NCBI GenBank assembly: GCA_046726315.1
Contig: JBKPAG010000006.1
Location: forward strand, 1-64,000
DNA length: 64,000 bases
From: JACVRX01 sp046726315
GTDB lineage: Bacteria; Actinomycetota; Actinomycetes; Jiangellales; Jiangellaceae
Direction of reading: 5' to 3'
Part shown: positions 26,266-34,792 of the stretch, piece after piece
Numbering within the stretch: position 1 is the first letter of the stretch
Layout: every line of letters starts with the position of its first letter
Position numbers and translations under genes: made by a program
The notes under the pieces: generated by a model
Told to the model about the DNA's origin: nothing
Databases searched by the model: none
What the model saw: the letters and a program-made list of their open reading frames with translations, nothing else

Positions 26266-26703
26266 TCAAAGCTGCTTGAGCTCGATGCGGAATGCCCCGT
26301 AGACGTGGCCGTCGATGTTCTCCACCGAATGCGGCCCTTCGGGATCAAGCCACCGGACCAGCGGGCCGGGGGTTCTGTGTGACGGCTGCTCGGGTGCGGC
26401 GAACCTCAGGGTGTCGCCGGTGTAGTAGCGGATCCGCGCAGGTTGGTGGACCACCATGACACTCGGCCAGCGGTGGGTGTGCTCTGGCTCCCGTTCGCCC
26501 GGGGCGATGGTCACCTCGAGCACTCGAGTGGTCTCGTTCTCGAGCACGACGTGGTGTGAGCCGGGCGCGGCCACGACCGCGTCGAGCGAGTCGGGCCACG
26601 GCCAGCCTCCTGGCTCCGTAGCTGCGCCCCCCATCCGTCCGGCTCCTTCCCGCAGGTTGGCTGGGTCCCCTGCGTCTGCTGGCAGCTCAGGCTCCAAGCT
26701 CAC
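26266..26703 (-). CDS. Cupin-fold protein
   Basis: A 145-residue protein whose centre shows a cupin: VLENETTRVLEVTIAPGERE then PEHTHRWPSVMVVHQPARIR, with His ligands in EHTH, and a second motif in DPEGPHSVENIDGHVYGAFR. Members are small metal-binding oxygenases, isomerases or binding proteins; no function can be chosen. The GTG at 26703 gives the longest frame. The first 30 residues look low in complexity, so a start at 26635 (MGGAATEPGG) is also possible. Confidence 0.7.
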   Translation of the reverse strand: MSLEPELPADAGDPANLREGAGRMGGAATEPGGWPWPDSLDAVVAAPGSHHVVLENETTRVLEVTIAPGEREPEHTHRWPSVMVVHQPARIRYYTGDTLRFAAPEQPSHRTPGPLVRWLDPEGPHSVENIDGHVYGAFRIELKQL

Positions 26704-26749
26704 CGGTTGCCTGTCGGATTCTTGGTGCAGGGCGCTTGGGCATTACCGG

Positions 26750-27255
26750 TCCACGAGCACCACCTCATGATGCGCTGTTGGAGTACGGCTTGTTCGGCCG
26801 GGTCAGCGGTCGGCTCGAGGGCGCAGTGGTCGGCGGCGCGGGCCTGGTCGGGGTGGCCGGGCTGGAACGGTTCGGCGCGGGAGGCGTGGTACAGGTGGTG
26901 CTCCTCCAACGCGCCTGTGAGGGCATCCACTTCGGTCATGGCGGACTGTCGCCCCGAGGGGTAACCGGGAAATGGCCTGGTACAGACGGGTGACACGGCG
27001 ACGGTGCCAGGTGTTGCAGCATCCCGTACAGCGGCACGAATTGTGCCCAATCGGTGTCCGCCCAGCGTTCGGCCTCGGCGTGACAGGCAACGATCGCGGC
27101 AGGCCCGTCACCTGCGGCTTCGGCATGAGCCTGGTGGAGCAGGGTCGCCAGCCATTCGGCATCGTCGACAAGGTCGCGTAACTGCGCCCCGCTCGGCGTG
27201 GAGCCGAAACCCACATTGAACAATTGGTAGATCACCGCGAAGCCAACATGTGCTG
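26750..27255 (-). pseudogene. ECF sigma factor (DUF6596 type), broken
   Basis: Reverse-strand frames give parts of a large ECF sigma factor in order: HVGFAVIYQLFNVGFGSTPS (the YLLFNEGY region), ATLLHQAHAEAAGDGPAAIV, DTDWAQFVPLYGMLQHLAPS. After a frameshift near 26960 come ALTGALEEHHLYHASRAEPF and the closing DPAEQAVLQQRI. The sigma2/sigma4 parts are absent, because the gene is cut at the ArsR-SRPBCC promoter on its 5' side. It is the second dead sigma factor of this family in the window. Confidence 0.65.
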
Positions 27256-27327
27256 GCGAGCGAGGCTGAGCCGGCAGAAGTAGCGGCCACTCGCGCCGCA
27301 CCGCGTCACACTTGCGAGACGGGCTTG

Positions 27328-27355
27328 CATTATGCAGGTAAATGCCTGCATAATG
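27328..27355. promoter_or_regulatory. Perfect palindromic operator before ArsR-SRPBCC gene
   Basis: CATTATGCAGG, a 6-nt spacer and CCTGCATAATG form perfect 11-bp inverted arms, AT-rich against the GC-rich background. It ends 5 bp before the GTG and 17 bp before the ATG of the ArsR-domain gene. Its size and place are those of an ArsR-family dimer site that represses its own gene. Confidence 0.7.
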
Positions 27356-27360
27356 AGGTC

Positions 27361-28176
27361 GTGCCCACGTCGATGGACGAGGTCTTCAAGGCGCTCGCCG
27401 ACCCCACGCGGCGGTATCTGCTCGACAGGCTGCACGAACACAACGGGCAGACGCTGGGCGAACTGTGCGAGCCCCTGGACATGGCTCGCCAGTCCGCGAC
27501 CCAACACCTTGATGTCCTCGAGGCCGCAAACCTCATCACCAGGATCCGTCGGGGGCGGGAGCGGCTGCACTACCTGAACCCGGTGCCTCTCCACGAGATC
27601 CAAGAACGGTGGATTGACAAGTTCGAGCATCCGCGTCTTCGGGCGCTGAGCAACCTGAAACGACGAGCAGAGGAGCACGCCATGGCCGCCAAGCCCACCT
27701 TCGTGTACGTCACCTATATCCACAGTTCGCCAGAGAAGGTCTGGCACGCCCTGACCGACGCCGACCTGACAGCGCAGTACTGGGGCCACAGCAACGTCTC
27801 GGACTGGCATGCCGGCTCCGGCTGGGAGCACCGACGCACCGACGGCTCTGGTATCGCTGATGTCGTCGGCACTGTCGTCGAGACCGCGCCAGCCAAGCGG
27901 TTGGTACTGACCTTCGGCGGACCGGGCGAGGAGTCCGACGATCGGCCGTCGCTGGTCACCTTCGACATCGAGCCGCACGGCGAGATCGTCCGACTAACCG
28001 TCACACATGAGGACATCGCCGACGAAGCCGGCTACGAAGCAGCCGCCGCCGGTTGGCCCGCGGTCCTAGCCAACCTCAAGTCGCTCCTCGAGACCGGGCG
28101 GGTCCTCCCGCAGGCGCCCTGGGAAATGCACGAGGAGCTTCGCGCCGCCCAGATGGAACGAAACGATCGCCGATAA
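27361..28176 (+). CDS. ArsR HTH regulator fused to SRPBCC (AHSA1-like) domain
   Basis: A 271-residue fusion. Residues 5-95 are a metal-free ArsR-type winged helix (VFKALADPTRRYLLDRLHEH...MARQSATQHLDVLEAANLIT). Residues about 110-255 are an AHSA1/SRPBCC domain (FVYVTYIHSSPEKVWHALTD, AQYWGHSNVSDWHAGSGWEH, GWPAVLANLKSLLETG). In many actinomycetes these are two adjacent coupled genes; here EEHAMAAKPT joins them in one frame, with the internal ATG marking the old start. The SRPBCC pocket may bind the ligand that releases the HTH. A perfect palindrome overlaps the promoter. GTG 27361 or ATG 27373 may be the start. Confidence 0.85.
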   Translation: MPTSMDEVFKALADPTRRYLLDRLHEHNGQTLGELCEPLDMARQSATQHLDVLEAANLITRIRRGRERLHYLNPVPLHEIQERWIDKFEHPRLRALSNLKRRAEEHAMAAKPTFVYVTYIHSSPEKVWHALTDADLTAQYWGHSNVSDWHAGSGWEHRRTDGSGIADVVGTVVETAPAKRLVLTFGGPGEESDDRPSLVTFDIEPHGEIVRLTVTHEDIADEAGYEAAAAGWPAVLANLKSLLETGRVLPQAPWEMHEELRAAQMERNDRR

Positions 28177-28415
28177 GCAGTGGTCACACCCGGCCCATGG
28201 CAGGGAACCCGCGAGCAGCGAGTTATCGCGCTGGTCTCCTTGGGTTCTTGGCCCGGCGTCGCCATGATGGCCTTCTCCAGGCGGTCCGCGGCTGGCGGCG
28301 AGCGGCTCCATGCTGCGGAGTCCACAGTGCGTCCGGCTGACCGTCGTTGCAACGGGGCGGCTACGCTCGCCCGGATCTGCCGCGATGACTGTTTCTTGGC
28401 GCGGGTGACGGCACG

Positions 28416-28841
28416 TCAGTGGTAGTAGCCGTCGACCGGGATACGCGCCTCCTCGAACAGGAAGGGACCTTCCTCGTTTACACGTGGAAAGCCGCCAGAC
28501 GGCTTCAAGTCGGCGAGCTGTTCGTTGGACAGCGCGAATACGACTCTGCCGAGGCCGGACCGGTCGATCGCGCCGGCACACATGCTGCACGGCTGACAAC
28601 TGGTGTACATGGTGGTGGCTACGGCGGCGCTGGATTCGAGTTCACGGGCGGCCCATTTGGCCAGCTTCAGCTCGGGGTGGGCAGTGATGTCGCCGTCGGA
28701 TAGCACCGTGTTGCGATCCTCCCTGAGCACAGTCCCGTCCGGGCCTACCAGTAGTGAGCCGAACGGTGCATCCCCGGCCGCCCGTGCCACGGCGGCAAGC
28801 TCTATGGCTCTGCGGAGAAATCGTTCGTCGTTGGATGTCAC
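28416..28841 (-). CDS. Nucleoside/cytidine deaminase family protein
   Basis: A 141-residue zinc deaminase. The metal and catalytic residues are in TAHPELKLAKWAARELES (His and Glu of the HxE motif) and in TSCQPCSMCAGAI (PCxxC zinc cysteines), with the N-terminal FLRRAIELAAVARAAGDAPF helix. It should hydrolyse the amino group of cytosine, guanine or a nucleoside. The H-P-E form and short length resemble guanine-deaminase-like members rather than TadA, which the sequence cannot settle. GTG 28841 follows AGGA. The gap 28177-28415 shows nothing. Confidence 0.85.
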   Translation of the reverse strand: MTSNDERFLRRAIELAAVARAAGDAPFGSLLVGPDGTVLREDRNTVLSDGDITAHPELKLAKWAARELESSAAVATTMYTSCQPCSMCAGAIDRSGLGRVVFALSNEQLADLKPSGGFPRVNEEGPFLFEEARIPVDGYYH

Positions 28842-28875
28842 CGTTGTTCCTATCGTGTGGCGTCGCCACGTTTCA

Positions 28876-29233
28876 CTATTCAGCGATCGCGCCAATTGGA
28901 ACAAGTCCGCGGCGGAGCGAGGTTGGAGATGTCGCGCGCGCAACCGAGCTCTGCGATCCCCGCGGCGCGGGCAGGGTTCGTCCCGGCAAGGCAGGTCCAG
29001 AGTCAATGCCGATAACACGCTGGGCGGTCGCCTGTTCGACCGGGATAGCGACCCACCCGTTCCCAATCGCGAACTCGACCAGCGGCCCCATCCGCCCGCC
29101 GTGCCAGTTCGACGTCCAAGGCCAGGTTGGCCGTCATGTAGGACGACCATTCCTCGTACTGATCCGCGAACGCGTCGTCCCCGCTTATGGCCCAATCCGG
29201 CTGCGGCCAAGTTGAGCCGATCATGATCGCCAT
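28876..29233 (-). pseudogene. Class I SAM methyltransferase, truncated and frameshifted
   Basis: From ATG 29233 the frame reads MIGSTWPQPDWAISGDDAFA, then YEEWSSYMTANLALDVELAR. It then shifts near 29090 to GPLVEFAIGNGWVAIPVEQA and RVIGIDSGPAL, the SAM-binding motif I and strand 2 of a class I methyltransferase. The similarity stops just after, so about 150 C-terminal residues are gone. A single-base shift plus a 3' deletion make it non-functional. Confidence 0.6.
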
Positions 29234-29819
29234 CGTCGGCTCGGGTGCCGGATCAATGAGCAAGCTGGCGGGGTACACCGGCTCGCCTGTCGCGCCTACC
29301 CGGACGCACTGCGCGGCGCCGATTTCATGGCGAACATGCCGATTGTTCACTTGACGACCGTGTACCAAAGATGAGTGATGCCAGGTGGCCGCGATAGCTC
29401 TGGTGTCGTCGTGGGCCGACGAAAGAAGGCTCAATCAGCCAGACGACTCCCACGTAGCGAAGCCGGGGCAGGTCACCCCGCCCCCGAGCGTCCTGACCGG
29501 GGGCAAACGGTCTGAGGTCAAACGGCCGACCGGTGGCTGCGAGGGCTCCATCTTGACCCGGGTCGGGCCGGATGGTGGCGGCCTGTCAAACCGTGCATGA
29601 CCTGGCCGCAGCGACGTCGAGCTGAAGGGGCGACCACATTCTGGACGCCGCTCAGCGCGTGATCGCCACGTGATCGCCAGGCACGGACTCGGGCTGCTCC
29701 TGCGGGATTGAGGACAGCGTAGTCCCAGTCGATTCAGCCCATGGTGGCCTAGTCGGCGATGATCTGGTGAGCGCCGACGGGGGTCCGGTGGCACCTCAGG
29801 TGGTTGCCTCGGGTGTGTG
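29234..29819. other. 586-bp stretch without recognised gene
   Basis: No protein family could be read on either strand. The reverse frame upstream of the broken methyltransferase stays open to 29434 without family likeness. A perfect 11-bp tandem duplication, CGTGATCGCCA twice, lies at 29658-29679. The stretch probably contains old insertion debris. Confidence 0.4.
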
Positions 29820-30584
29820 TCAGGTTCGGCGGCGGTAGGCATCCACGGCTAGCGGGGCGAATATTGCGAGGATGCCGGCGGTCCAGAGCAGTGACCAGGC
29901 GATGGTATGTCCTGGTGGCAGGTCGAGCAGTAGCGCACGGACTGCATCGGACAGCTGTGTCACTGGGTTGATCTTCACCCAGGTTTGCAGCCAGCCGGGC
30001 AACTTGTCGGTGGGGACGAACACGTTGCTGCCGAAGGTGAGTGGGAATATCAGGAGCAGGCTCAGCGCCTGCACGGTTTCGGCTGCCCTGGCGATGATCC
30101 CGATCAGTGTGGCGATCCAGCTGGTGGCGAAGGCGAAAGACAGCATCAGTCCGGCCGCCGCGAGGATCGCGGACGGGTCGCCGTGGGTGCGGAATCCGAG
30201 GATGGCCCCGAACGCGAATACCAGCACGATGGACAACACGTATTTGATCGAGTCGCCGACGATGTGGCCGACCAGCGGCGCCGAGCGGGCGATGGGCAGG
30301 CTGCGGAACCGGTCGAAGATGCCGTTGCGCAGGTCGGTGTTGATCGCCAAGGCGCTGCCGATCGTGGCGAACATGAGTGCTTGCACGGCGATCCCGGGGA
30401 TTACGAACTGTAGGTAGGTGCGCCAGTCGCCGGAGACCGCGGTGCCGAACAGGAAGACGAACATCAGCACGAAGGTGATCGGCATGAGCACGATGTCGAG
30501 CAGCTGGTCCGGCGTGTGCCTGAATTTGACTAGGTTGCGCCAGGCCAGCGTCATGCCATGTCGGGTCGCGCGGGCCGGTTTCAC
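29820..30584 (-). CDS. ABC-2 type (DrrB-like) exporter permease
   Basis: A 254-residue permease with six hydrophobic segments: LLDIVLMPITFVLMFVFLFG, TYLQFVIPGIAVQALMFATI, YVLSIVLVFAFGAILGF, ILAAAGLMLSFAFATSWIAT, LSLLLIFPLTFGSNVF and a final TAGILAIFAPLAV. The motifs INTDLRNGIFDRFRSLPIAR and NPVTQLSDAVRALLL are typical of DrrB daunorubicin-type transporters. It starts at a GTG overlapping the ATPase stop by GTGA (30581-30584), so the two are translationally coupled. With the ATPase it should export a hydrophobic compound. The divergent TetR probably controls both. Confidence 0.9.
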   Translation of the reverse strand: MKPARATRHGMTLAWRNLVKFRHTPDQLLDIVLMPITFVLMFVFLFGTAVSGDWRTYLQFVIPGIAVQALMFATIGSALAINTDLRNGIFDRFRSLPIARSAPLVGHIVGDSIKYVLSIVLVFAFGAILGFRTHGDPSAILAAAGLMLSFAFATSWIATLIGIIARAAETVQALSLLLIFPLTFGSNVFVPTDKLPGWLQTWVKINPVTQLSDAVRALLLDLPPGHTIAWSLLWTAGILAIFAPLAVDAYRRRT

Positions 30585-31546
30585 CTGCTCGCCTCCTCTG
30601 GGGTTGCTGGGTGCCCGGTCAGGGCCAGGAAGACCTCGTCCAAACTGGCCAGCCGGACGCCTATCTCCGCCACTTCGATCCCGGCTGTCTCCAGCCGGCC
30701 AGCCAACACGGCCAGCACCGTGCGGGCGGAGGTCTCGACTGGTAGTGCGACGGAGACGAGGCTGCCGTGGTCATCTGCCGGGGGCGCCCGGGTGACGGCG
30801 GCCATGATGGCTTCGACCTCGGCGAGTCGGCTGGCCTCAACCGGGCGTGCTATTACCGTCTGCCCACCAACCTTTGCCTTCAACTGCGCGGGCGTTCCGG
30901 TTTCCACAACTCGGCCGCGGTCGATCAGGCAGATGCTGTGGGACAGTTGGTCGGCTTCCTCCAGGTATTGGGTGGTCAGCAACACCGTGGTGCCGTCGGC
31001 GACCAGGTCCCGCACCATGTCCCACACGTCACCGCGCGACCTGGGGTCCAACCCGGTGGTCGGCTCGTCGAGGAACAACACCGTCGGGCGGCCGACCAGG
31101 CTGGCGGCGACATCCAGCCGGCGGCGCATTCCACCCGAGTAGGTCTTGACCAGCCGCCCGCCCGCCTCTGCCAAGTCGAAACGCTCCAGCAGTTCCGTGG
31201 CACGCTGCCTGGCCCGCCGCCTCGGCAGGTCCAGCAGGCGGGCCACCAGCAACAGGTTCTCGTGTCCGGTCAGCGCCTCGTCCACCGCCGCGAACTGCCC
31301 GGTCAGGCCGATCAGACCGCGCACCTGCTCGGCTTGGCGTTGCACGTCGAACTCACCCACCCGAGCCCAGCCGCCATCGGGACGAAGGAGCGTAGACAGG
31401 ATCCGCACCGCCGTTGTCTTGCCCGCGCCGTTGGGTCCGAGCAACCCGCACACGGCGCCGGGCGGGACGGTCAGGTCCATACCGGCCAGCGCGGTCGTCT
31501 CGCCGTACCGCTTGACCAGGCCCACGGCCTCGATCGCATTCGACAT
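30581..31546 (-). CDS. DrrA-type ABC transporter ATP-binding protein
   Basis: A 321-residue ATPase with Walker A GLLGPNGAGKTTAVRIL, Q-loop LTGQFAAVDEALTGHENLLL, signature TYSGGMRRRLDVAASLVG, Walker B VLFLDEPTTGLDPRSRGDVW and H-loop LLTTQYLEEADQL, followed by the DrrA-type C-terminal regulatory domain ending RLASLDEVFLALTGHPA. The start at 31546 (MSNAIEAVGLVKRYGE) fits the family. It pairs with the DrrB-like permease downstream. The promoter region, shared with the divergent TetR gene, carries three identical-type operator boxes. Confidence 0.92.
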   Translation of the reverse strand: MSNAIEAVGLVKRYGETTALAGMDLTVPPGAVCGLLGPNGAGKTTAVRILSTLLRPDGGWARVGEFDVQRQAEQVRGLIGLTGQFAAVDEALTGHENLLLVARLLDLPRRRARQRATELLERFDLAEAGGRLVKTYSGGMRRRLDVAASLVGRPTVLFLDEPTTGLDPRSRGDVWDMVRDLVADGTTVLLTTQYLEEADQLSHSICLIDRGRVVETGTPAQLKAKVGGQTVIARPVEASRLAEVEAIMAAVTRAPPADDHGSLVSVALPVETSARTVLAVLAGRLETAGIEVAEIGVRLASLDEVFLALTGHPATPEEASR

Positions 31547-31562
31547 CACGCAAGATCCTCCC

Positions 31563-31609
31563 GTACGACGTACCGAAATATCGTACCACGTACTATGGGT
31601 ACGCTGTAC
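31563..31609. promoter_or_regulatory. Three GTAC-N3-GTAC operator boxes
   Basis: GTACGACGTAC (31563-31573), GTACCACGTAC (31583-31593) and GTACGCTGTAC (31599-31609) are 11-bp palindromes of the form GTAC-N3-GTAC, spaced 20 and 16 bp start to start. They fill the gap between the divergent drrA-like and tetR genes, and the third overlaps the first codons after the candidate start at 31595. This is a likely cooperative TetR site shutting both promoters. Confidence 0.7.
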
Positions 31610-32437
31610 GACATGTCTGGGGAGGCGACCACGAGCGATGACGGGGGGGCCGCGAGCAAACGCGCCGGAACCCGGGACCGGATCTGGGCGCGCCCGGACC
31701 CCGGGGCACGTCGGCCCCGCCACACCCGCGAACAGATCGCCGCCACCGCGCTGGCCATCGCCGACGCCGAAGGGATCGACGCAGTCACCATGCGCCGCGT
31801 CGCCGCCGAGCTCGACGCCGGCACGATGACCCTGTACCACTACGTGAGGTCCAAGGCCGAACTGTTCGCGCTCATGCAGGACGCGATCATGGCCGAACAG
31901 CTCGTCCCCAATGGTGAACTGCCCGGCGACTGGCGCCGGGCCCTGACCGTCATTGCCCACCGAACTCGCGCCATGCTCCGACGCCACCCTTGGGCGGTCG
32001 GCGGCGTGGTGGGCGGCATGCAGGCCGGCGGTGACGCCGCTGGGCCACAGGCACTGCGCCATTTCGAGCAGTCACTCGCCGCCGTCGCCACCACCGGGAT
32101 GCCCGTCGAAGACCAGCTCGACCTGATCGCGATGATCGACGACTACGTCGTCGGGTTCGTGCTCAAGAGTGACCTGGAGCCCGACCTGGACGATGTCCCG
32201 GAGGAGGCAGGTCCGGCCATCGCCGAGTACCTCGACCACCATCTACGCACCGGGGCCTACCCCCACATCGAGGCCCTCCTCGGCGACGGCGACCGATGGA
32301 CCGCACTGACCCGCCTTATGGCCGCGGCACACCCCGCCGACAAGCGGTTCGAACGGGGCCTGGCCCGCATGCTCGACGGCATCGCACAGGACGTCGAACG
32401 CCACCACCGCACGACCTCGTCGAGCACACAGCCCTAG
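31595..32437 (+). CDS. TetR family regulator with TetR_C-type ligand domain
   Basis: A 280-residue repressor, longer than average. The HTH is REQIAATALAIADAEGIDAV then TMRRVAAELDAGTMTLYHYV (about residues 48-90), and the C-terminal domain has RRHPWAVGGVVGG and YVVGFVLKSDLEPD, typical of regulators beside DrrAB exporters. About 45 basic/disordered residues precede the HTH. Starts at 31595 or 31613 are both possible; the latter leaves all three GTAC boxes outside the coding frame. It should repress the divergent exporter and itself, with the exported compound as inducer. Confidence 0.88.
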   Translation: MGTLYDMSGEATTSDDGGAASKRAGTRDRIWARPDPGARRPRHTREQIAATALAIADAEGIDAVTMRRVAAELDAGTMTLYHYVRSKAELFALMQDAIMAEQLVPNGELPGDWRRALTVIAHRTRAMLRRHPWAVGGVVGGMQAGGDAAGPQALRHFEQSLAAVATTGMPVEDQLDLIAMIDDYVVGFVLKSDLEPDLDDVPEEAGPAIAEYLDHHLRTGAYPHIEALLGDGDRWTALTRLMAAAHPADKRFERGLARMLDGIAQDVERHHRTTSSSTQP

Positions 32438-32461
32438 CTACCGCCTCTTCCGCCGCCGCCG

Positions 32462-33265
32462 TCAATCCAGCGGCTTCATGAACGACCAAAGACCGCCTTC
32501 GCAGTCACGGGCGCTGTACTCCCGGTAGCCATACGGCTGGTCAACGGGCTCGTAGACGATAGTCGCACCGTGTTCGGCGGCATGGCGGAAATGTGCGTCG
32601 ACGTCCTCGACCATGACAGCGACCATCGCCGTGCTGGCGTCGAGGGACCGAGGAGAGGCGAGACGGAACTCGGGGGATTCGGGGTGCAGCCAGACGACTC
32701 CGTCTCCGGTTTGCACCTCCCCATGGATGACCTTGCCATCATCGTCGCGCGCCAGCTGACCGGGACCCAGGCCGAAGACTCGCGTGAGGAACTGGTAGGC
32801 GGCTTCGAGGTCTTCATAGACGAGGATCGAGATACGTCGTTGCAGAGTCGTCTCAACCATGGTCATGGCCTCCAGAACATTGAGCAGGTCCTCCGCGGTT
32901 GGGACGCAGTCGCTCCCGAGTGATCCGATGACGTGCGCCAGCAGGCTGCGCAGCCTTGTGGTGGACTCCAGGCGTCGATCCAATTCGCGCAGGTGGTGCG
33001 CCATAGCGGCGCCGAGACTCCACGCAGGGTCATCCAGGACCCGGCCAACGTCCGCCAGCGGTAGACCCAATCGCCGGAGCAGACAGATTCGGTACAGCCG
33101 CTCGACGTCCGTCGCCGAATACAGCCGGTGCCCTCCCCCGCTCCGACTGGAAGCGGCCAGCAAGCCGATCTCCTCGTAGTAGTGCAGCGTGCGAACGGTC
33201 AGCCCCGTCGCCGCAGCTACTTCGCCGACCTTGCGTCCGACCTGACGTTGGCTTCCAGCCGCCAT
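32462..33265 (-). CDS. MerR regulator fused to a VOC domain
   Basis: A 267-residue fusion. Residues 11-80 are a MerR winged helix (KVGEVAAATGLTVRTLHYYE, GGHRLYSATDVERLYRICLL). A helical linker and dimerisation part run to about 135. Residues 140-265 form a glyoxalase-like VOC domain (TTLQRRISILVYEDLEAAYQ, VMVEDVDAHFRHAAEHGATI, ending ARDCEGGLWSFMKPL). Such fusions can sense a small molecule in the VOC pocket, or couple an enzyme to its own control; neither is shown here. It is convergent with the preceding TetR gene, 24 bp apart. No divergent target gene is adjacent. Confidence 0.85.
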   Translation of the reverse strand: MAAGSQRQVGRKVGEVAAATGLTVRTLHYYEEIGLLAASSRSGGGHRLYSATDVERLYRICLLRRLGLPLADVGRVLDDPAWSLGAAMAHHLRELDRRLESTTRLRSLLAHVIGSLGSDCVPTAEDLLNVLEAMTMVETTLQRRISILVYEDLEAAYQFLTRVFGLGPGQLARDDDGKVIHGEVQTGDGVVWLHPESPEFRLASPRSLDASTAMVAVMVEDVDAHFRHAAEHGATIVYEPVDQPYGYREYSARDCEGGLWSFMKPLD

Positions 33266-33394
33266 GGGATCGACGGTAGAACCGGACGTCGCGTCAGATG
33301 CAAGCGTCTTTGCTGACCCATTTTCGGCCGCGCTAGATCGTCTTGACTCTGGGTGGCCGCATGGCTGACGCCGGGACCGGAGTGCATCGCTGGT

Positions 33395-34642
33395 TCATTC
33401 CGCATCGGGCGGCGCGGCTGGCGACGGTGCGCTCATGGCGACGTTCGCGGAATGGACTCCGAGTATGCGGATGCTCTCGAGAGCGAGGTGCAGTTCGCCG
33501 ACATCGGTGGGGTGTTTGATGCTTCGGCCGGTTAGGCTCTCCAAGCGTCGCAGGCGGTAGTGCACGGTGTTGCGGTGCATATGTAGACGGGCCGCTGCGC
33601 CAGACGCTGACCCCTTCTCCGCGAACCATGCCCGCAGGGTTTCCAGCAAGGCGTCCCGGTCCGGTGCGGCAAGCGCCAGGACGGGCCCGAGCACCGCACG
33701 GGCAACCGTGCTTCCCAAGGCCGGGACGCTGGCCAACATGACAGCGATCGGATGTTGTTCATAGCGAATGAGAGCGCAGGTTCCGGGTGTCGCGGCGGCG
33801 TAGGCGACTCGTGCCTGACGTAGCGCCGCTGCAGACTGGTCGAGGCTGGTATAGGGCTCACTGACCCCCACCCGCCCACGGGCCAGCGGGGCAAGATATT
33901 CGCACACCTTTGCCACTGAGATGGGTGAGCTGACGGCGATCACGCCGACCTGCAACTCGGCGTCCAGCCGCCACGCCGAGACGACGGTGTGACGCCGCAA
34001 CGTGGTCTCGACTCCAGGCAGCGCCTCGTCACCGGCTCGTGGTGTTTCGGCCGCGACCACGACGAAGGTGCCGTGGTGCGGCAGGTGCAGCATCGCTGCG
34101 GATTCCCACAGCCGCGAACCGTCCCCCAGCTCACCGGCGAGCAGGCCGCTGAGCACCGCGTTACGAACTTGTGCGTTGTGACCGGCTTGTTCGGCAACAG
34201 TCTCCCGGTAGGCCTCAATGAGAGCTTCCGAGTAGTCGTCGATGATCGCCCACACATCGGCGGCCGCTCGAAGCAACTCGTTTCGGGCGGTGTCGTTGTC
34301 CTCAGCGTGGGCGAGCAGCATGTCCCAGACGAATCTGCCGCCGATGCGGTAGGCGTGCAGGATCGCCGGCAGCGGGACGCCCTGTTCGGCTCGTCGTCGC
34401 CCGGTGGCTTGTGCGGCCTCGACTCCCGGCCGAGGATCACCCGCGAGCTGGGTCAGAATGTGCTCGAGGTTGCGCCTGCAAGACTGCCACAGATCCTCGG
34501 TGGGCACGCTCGGACCGCGATAGTGGGCCTCCGCCCCTCGGATGCGGTCGACGAGCTGGCTGGTCAGGTCGTCGACCATGGTCAGCAGGCTGCGGCTGAG
34601 CGCGCGCACGCTCGACTCGCCGGCGGCCGGACGTCGGCCCAT
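33395..34642 (-). CDS. PucR/CdaR-type transcriptional regulator
   Basis: A 415-residue regulator. The N-terminal half is an RsbRD-like helical sensory part (HYRGPSVPTEDLWQSCRRNL...GVPLPAILHAYRIGGRFVWD). The middle resembles a degenerate GGDEF-like CdaR domain (GRVGVSEPYTSLDQSAAALR). The C-terminus is the PucR-type HTH: LLETLRAWFAEKGSASGAAA, RLHMHRNTVHYRLRRLESLT. It is divergent from the acyl-CoA ligase across a 150-bp gap holding a palindrome, so that ligase is its likely target. ATG 34642 is used because the 36 upstream codons are not family-like. Confidence 0.88.
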   Translation of the reverse strand: MGRRPAAGESSVRALSRSLLTMVDDLTSQLVDRIRGAEAHYRGPSVPTEDLWQSCRRNLEHILTQLAGDPRPGVEAAQATGRRRAEQGVPLPAILHAYRIGGRFVWDMLLAHAEDNDTARNELLRAAADVWAIIDDYSEALIEAYRETVAEQAGHNAQVRNAVLSGLLAGELGDGSRLWESAAMLHLPHHGTFVVVAAETPRAGDEALPGVETTLRRHTVVSAWRLDAELQVGVIAVSSPISVAKVCEYLAPLARGRVGVSEPYTSLDQSAAALRQARVAYAAATPGTCALIRYEQHPIAVMLASVPALGSTVARAVLGPVLALAAPDRDALLETLRAWFAEKGSASGAAARLHMHRNTVHYRLRRLESLTGRSIKHPTDVGELHLALESIRILGVHSANVAMSAPSPAAPPDAE

Positions 34643-34672
34643 GCCGCAGCATAGGCCTCGGGTCGCGCGCGC

Positions 34673-34690
34673 GTTGTGCGGGCGCACAAC
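34673..34690. promoter_or_regulatory. Palindrome between PucR-type regulator and acyl-CoA ligase
   Basis: GTTGTGC-GGGC-GCACAAC has perfect 7-bp arms with a 4-bp spacer and lies 31 bp before the regulator start in the divergent gap. It is a candidate binding site controlling one or both genes. Confidence 0.5.
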
Positions 34691-34792
34691 TTCTCGGTCG
34701 ACAACTCGCTGCTCCGGAACATCGACGGCCGGGGTCGCGGCACAGACCATTGACGCGTTCGCAACTCGCCACCTGAGGGCAGGCAGGAAACG

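Noticed and set aside
30767..31594. Forward extension of the TetR gene through the ABC ATPase gene
   Set aside because: The added residues are the antisense shadow of the ATPase. The HTH protein begins at 31595 or 31613.
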